Part shown: positions 14,601-16,609 of the stretch, one piece after another
Layout: every line of letters starts with the position of its first letter
Numbering within the stretch: the first letter of the stretch is position 1
Origin: Anaerolineae bacterium
GTDB lineage: Bacteria; Chloroflexota; Anaerolineae; Aggregatilineales; Phototrophicaceae
Direction: 5' to 3'
Length of the DNA stretch: 16,609 bases
Assembly: GCA_025454715.1 (NCBI GenBank)
Contig: JALONY010000023.1
Location: forward strand, 1-16,609
Notes under the pieces: generated by a model
Database searches by the model: none
Told to the model about the DNA's origin: nothing
The model's input: the letters and a program-made list of their open reading frames with translations, nothing else
Position numbers and translations under genes: made by a program

Positions 14601-15571
14601 TCCAACGCGAGCCGGAAAACGGCCAATTGTGGGGCAAGTACGGCCAAGCCTTGCGCCGGATGCGCCGCCTCGACGAGGCGCTGGTGGCCTATCAGCGCGC
14701 CATCGACCTCGACCCCAACGACGCATGGGCGTGGGGCGGGCACGGCCTGACGTTGGGCGAGATGAACCGCCACGCCGACGCGCTGCACAGTTTCGACAAG
14801 GCCTTGGCGCTCAACGCCGAAGACCCGTGGCTGTGGTACAACCGCGCCGAGGAACTGCTGGCCGTCAACCGCCCGCATGACGCCCTCGAGTCGCTCGACC
14901 AAGCCATCAAGCGCCGCCCCGACCATGCCGAGAGCTGGGCGAAACGCGGCCAAGCCCTCCGCAAGCTCAACCGCCAAGAAGAGGCTTTGGGCGCGTTCGA
15001 CAAGGCCATCTCGGTCAACCCCAATTATGCGTGGGCGTGGAACGGGCGCGCCCTGACCCTGCGCGAGCTACGCCGCCGCGAGGAAGCGCTGGCCAGCTAT
15101 CAGCGCGCCGTGCGCGAAGACCCCAACAACATCTGGTATCGCATCAACCAGATTGACCTCCTGCTCGACATGCGCCAAGCCCAAGAGGCGCTCAACGTCG
15201 CCTTTACCCTCACCGAGCTCTCGCCCGATAGCCCCGTGGTCTGGGCGCGACAAGGGCAGGTCTTGCGCCGCCTGCACCGCTATGCCGACGCCTTGGCCAG
15301 CTACGAGCGCGCCCTCGGCATCGACGCACGCTATGCGTGGGCATGGAATGGCAAAGGCATGAGCCTATACGCGCTAGAGCGTTACGCCGAGGCCGTGCAG
15401 TGCTACCAAAACGCCACCCACTACGCGCCCGATGACCCGTGGTTTTGGTACAACTATGGCGAGGCACTGCTCAAACTAGGCGATACGGACGGCGCCAGAG
15501 CGCGCTACCAAAGCGCGTTGAAAGCGGATTCGCGGCATCAGGCCAGCAAGGACAGGCTCAATGAACTTTAG
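11606..15571 (+). CDS. Ser/Thr protein kinase with 22 C-terminal TPRs
   Basis: This 1321-residue protein starts with a helical region of unknown type (1-255). A Hanks-type kinase domain follows (about 257-545): glycine loop GGMGVVY (266-272), K286 in AAVKTF, HRDLKPANI (385-393; D387), DFG (405-407) and SPEQW (452-456). All catalytic residues are intact. The activation segment is long (about 48 residues from DFG to SPE), with an acidic insert EGADPEIHPADRL. The rest (about 567-1313) is 22 TPR units of 34 residues; the last 21 form seven copies of a three-TPR block. It has no membrane or PASTA segment, so it should be cytosolic. ATG 11606 has AAGGA 8 bases upstream; an in-frame TTG at 11579 is unlikely. 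The end overlaps the FHA gene by 11 bases. Its likely role is Ser/Thr phosphorylation with TPRs recruiting partners. Confidence 0.96.
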   Translation: MQPPQSGRPPLPIGPELAEQLDHPYAGDERDVFVHDPLPTVRELGRIALRRRHINDFFALGDVCAAHTFNASDVHLSASYAEKTLTAYRKAQHTAKSDLDRQTAEVAAANFVDWLTTMAAQYASRRNIAVALWAIAELDGPHAAHSLDLTAVDRLLSVYRERLTAADKRHQREQLNQAIHAATVEDLSRIDLSVDGLVSQDGSHSGKRPTAETRAAELGGTSVSPALASVLETQSLPVVSASSVGREFAVGEHIDGIYDVRSVRYGGMGVVYLCYDHERGEPAAVKTFQSRYWNNSRAITRFDNEAHTWIRVEKHPNIVQARLVRQIDGRPHIVLEHVSGPENIGPDLSSWIKHRRLDLRTALDFALHIARGMRHATQRVPGLVHRDLKPANILVTHDGTAKVTDFGLVYSVIQDLTITGEAPVVEGADPEIHPADRLTRAEAVVGTYAYMSPEQWRSDPRIDQRADIYAFGCVLYETLTYSTPFPFKSKQDLRVAHLTHPPVFREGAVAQVPAVLQAFVLSCLAKDPAQRPQSWGEVLDALTGLYTDLVGAAPAPEPEGAPLLARELMDKGYSLTELGRYEEALSAYDQAIDQQPDLSWAWARKGRTLRLLERYTEALACYDKALIYQPRYAWAWNGKGVILERLERFEEALTCFQTATDIHPNDVWYWYNLSSALTALEHLSDAHDTLRHALTLDPAHAHSWAKLGQVLRQMNRPAEAITAYEEAIRLEPTYAWAHNGLGLSYKLVGRTRDALSSFRRAARYQPRSVMHWYSLTEMYVDLGQVQDALEPALEATRVEPKHPLSWAKLGQVLRYLKRYEEALGAYDRALTLDPNLTWALNGCGIVLEQMGRYEDALGYYRRAADQIPNDVWHWYNQGNVLVMMEHYQDAIAPLTRALSIEPENARCWARLGKAYRHNGQLDEALQACQRAAQLAAQQPWAWSELGGTYEALGRHVDALDAYRRAVELSDDPFYTYKQTDLLAHIGKNQTACELLEQALQREPENGQLWGKYGQALRRMRRLDEALVAYQRAIDLDPNDAWAWGGHGLTLGEMNRHADALHSFDKALALNAEDPWLWYNRAEELLAVNRPHDALESLDQAIKRRPDHAESWAKRGQALRKLNRQEEALGAFDKAISVNPNYAWAWNGRALTLRELRRREEALASYQRAVREDPNNIWYRINQIDLLLDMRQAQEALNVAFTLTELSPDSPVVWARQGQVLRRLHRYADALASYERALGIDARYAWAWNGKGMSLYALERYAEAVQCYQNATHYAPDDPWFWYNYGEALLKLGDTDGARARYQSALKADSRHQASKDRLNEL
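13406..15544 (+). repeat. Seven tandem ~306-base super-repeats (three TPR types each)
   Basis: Within the kinase gene, copies begin at 13406, 13712, 14018, 14324, 14627, 14933 and 15239. Each encodes TPR type A (often SWAKLGQVLR...), type B (AWNGxG...) and type C (xWYNxxxxL...). All copies are 306 bases except the fourth, which is 303 because its B unit has 33 residues. Copies at 13712 and 14018 differ by one base in their first 20. A single capping TPR precedes them at 13304-13405, and 8 residues follow the last copy. Confidence 0.9.
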
Positions 15572-15971
15572 AACCCCCAGACGAACCACCCGTCGTGAGA
15601 TTTCCATCACCTTCATGAGCGGCCCCAACGACGGCATTTCATTGCCGTTCACCCAGCCCGGGCGGGGCGAGGAGCGCACCCTGACCATCGGGCGGCGCGA
15701 GGGCAGCGACATCCACCTGCCGTTCGACAGCCAAGTCTCGCGCAACCACGCCCGCCTGACGTGCGCCTTGCAACCGGCCTCGTCCAGCGACATCGACGAT
15801 ATGCCCTACGTCATGAGCTTCACGCTGGAAGACACCGGCAGCCGCAACGGCACCTTCATCGAGAAGCACACCGAGCCCATCGCCGGCAAGGTCAGCTTGC
15901 GCCCGGGCGCGCTGTTCCGCATCGGGCGCACATGGTTGCGCCTCGATATCCCGGTGGCACTCGACGAATAA
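15561..15971 (+). CDS. FHA-domain protein
   Basis: This 136-residue protein is nearly all one forkhead-associated domain, which binds phosphothreonine peptides. Key residues: IGRREGSDIHL (G44, R45), VSRNHARL (S60, R61, H63) and DTGSRNGTFI (S94, R95, N96, G97), then LRPGALFRIGRTWLRL. A short loop (about 71-82) is inserted before the SRNG strand. The N-terminus (MNFRTPRRTTRR) is basic with three threonines, a plausible kinase target that could allow self-binding as in GarA-type FHA proteins; that is inference. The ATG overlaps the kinase gene by 11 bases and has AAGGA 8 bases upstream, so the genes are translationally coupled. It is likely the phosphothreonine reader for the kinase and is cytosolic. 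Confidence 0.94.
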   Translation: MNFRTPRRTTRREISITFMSGPNDGISLPFTQPGRGEERTLTIGRREGSDIHLPFDSQVSRNHARLTCALQPASSSDIDDMPYVMSFTLEDTGSRNGTFIEKHTEPIAGKVSLRPGALFRIGRTWLRLDIPVALDE

Positions 15972-15973
15972 GC

Positions 15974-16013
15974 AACACCCCGCCCTCACGTTGCGACGCG
16001 GGGGCGGGATGTT
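15974..16013 (+). terminator. GC-rich hairpin after the FHA gene
   Basis: A 12-base arm (15974-15985) pairs with 16002-16013 with one mismatch (AACACCCCGCCC against GGGCGGGATGTT). The loop holds a further small CGT/ACG stem. It starts 3 bases after the FHA stop. The following bases (ACATTGT) are only partly T-rich, so termination may be incomplete. It separates the kinase-FHA unit from the TIR gene. Confidence 0.6.
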
Positions 16014-16016
16014 ACA

Positions 16017-16045
16017 TTGTCAGGTTCGTGGTTCACTCGTCCATT
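16017..16045 (+). promoter_or_regulatory. Weak candidate promoter for the TIR gene
   Basis: TTGTCA (16017-16022) is a 5/6 match to the -35 consensus, but the hexamer 17 bases on (TCCATT) is a poor -10. Its position between the hairpin and the TIR start suits independent expression. The purine run AGGGGG ends 4 bases before the ATG. Confidence 0.25.
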
Positions 16046-16055
16046 AGGGGGTTAT

Positions 16056-16609
16056 ATGGGGCTGTCCAATAAGAAGCCGTCGATCTTCATCTCGCACAGC
16101 TCCAAAGACATGACCATCGCCAGAGCGGTTCGCAACCTGCTGGAAGACCGCAGCCACTTCGTCGGCTTTTTCGGCTGGCTGCAACAAATGGACGACCCCG
16201 AAATCGAGGCCTTCCTCGACGCCGAAATCAGGATGCACACATGGCTCGTCCTGATCGAGACCGAGAACGCGCACAATTCGCTGTGGGTTCAGTTCGAGAT
16301 TGAGCGTGCCAAGCAGTACGGCAAGGTCATCTACACCCTCGACGCCCAGCGCTTCGTCAGCCGCGCCGAGACCACGCGCATCGACATGGAATTGGATGCC
16401 GAGCTACGCCACTGCGTCAAGAAGCTCTCGATCGGCTTCCGCATTTTCTTGTCGCACACGCGCCCCGATGCCGCGTTTGCCGCCGCCCTGCACGATGACC
16501 TGACACGCGACGGGTTCGAGGTCTACGACTTCGATTTAAACCCGCCGCCTGCCGAGGTTTGGCAAGAGACGCTGAAAGAGGCCATTCACGAGGTGGCCGA
16601 GTCGGGCAT
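16056..16609 (+). CDS. Tandem TIR-domain protein (C-terminus cut by window edge)
   Basis: The frame from ATG 16056 stays open to the window end (184 complete codons). The first TIR_2-like domain (about 8-97) opens with SIFISHSSKD (9-18) and contains NSLWVQFEIERAKQYGKVI. E81 lies four residues after W77, as the catalytic glutamate does in NAD-cleaving TIR domains. A second TIR-like domain starts at about residue 127 with FRIFLSHTRPD, then DDLTRDGFEVYDFD and VWQETLKEAIHEVAESG. Its catalytic region lies beyond the edge. There is no signal or membrane segment in the visible part. TIR domains cleave NAD or act as signalling adaptors in bacterial immunity; which applies here cannot be told. It lies 84 bases after the FHA gene, on the same strand, behind a terminator-like hairpin. 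Confidence 0.88.
   Translation, partial: MGLSNKKPSIFISHSSKDMTIARAVRNLLEDRSHFVGFFGWLQQMDDPEIEAFLDAEIRMHTWLVLIETENAHNSLWVQFEIERAKQYGKVIYTLDAQRFVSRAETTRIDMELDAELRHCVKKLSIGFRIFLSHTRPDAAFAAALHDDLTRDGFEVYDFDLNPPPAEVWQETLKEAIHEVAESG

Noticed and set aside
13643..14977. 444-codon minus-strand open frame
   Set aside because: It is antisense to the TPR repeats and mirrors their periodicity; no independent start signal or domain.
13406..15544. Regular repeats that could suggest a CRISPR-like or satellite array
   Set aside because: The repeats are in frame, degenerate at codon level and encode TPR helices, so they are protein repeats.
1..16609. Insertion sequences, tRNA or rRNA genes, riboswitches
   Set aside because: No transposase-like protein, no terminal repeats with flanking duplications, and no recognisable tRNA, rRNA or riboswitch core were seen; gaps between genes are all under 270 bases.

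Overview
The window is GC-rich and almost fully coding, with very strong third-position GC bias that opens long meaningless frames opposite the real genes. Gene content points to a filamentous or soil/wastewater Chloroflexota, probably Anaerolineae-like. The signs are an ATP-PFK of the GGNGS type, a Thr/Pro-linker lipoprotein, many stand-alone receivers, a PocR-type histidine kinase and a giant Ser/Thr kinase-TPR protein. This taxonomic call is inference; there is no rRNA or other decisive marker here.

Layout. (1) 1-2104, minus strand: 6-phosphofructokinase, then a single-pass membrane protein that runs off the left edge. (2) 2369-4509, plus strand: a stand-alone receiver overlapping by 4 bases a PHP-AlbA_2 fusion protein. 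(3) 4522-5355, minus strand: a monoacylglycerol-lipase-like hydrolase. (4) 5488-6865, plus strand: a YbjN-like protein overlapping a lipoprotein. (5) 10326-6862, minus strand: a signalling operon of PocR-GAF histidine kinase, receiver, and a two-TM coiled-coil protein with a C-terminal AT-hook-like motif. (6) 10490-11527, plus strand: YggS (PLP homeostasis) and YggT. (7) 11606-15971, plus strand: a 1321-residue Ser/Thr kinase with 22 TPRs, overlapping an FHA protein. (8) After a GC-rich hairpin, a protein with two tandem TIR domains that runs off the right edge.

How the parts may work together. The kinase and FHA genes overlap, so the FHA protein is the natural reader of phosphothreonine made by the kinase. 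The TIR protein follows in the same direction but is separated by a terminator-like hairpin, so a functional link is only suggested. In region 5 the kinase senses through a cysteine-rich PocR domain plus GAF and most likely phosphorylates the downstream receiver. The coiled-coil protein overlaps the receiver gene by 4 bases and could be its membrane-bound output or scaffold.

The most notable items are the seven-fold, 102-residue super-repeat built from three TPR types in the kinase, the kinase/FHA/tandem-TIR cluster, the PHP-AlbA_2 fusion with a separate C-terminal module, and the membrane protein with an AT-hook-like tail. A promoter-proximal motif (GGGGTATC) recurs upstream of three minus-strand genes. 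I found no tRNA, rRNA, CRISPR array or insertion sequence.
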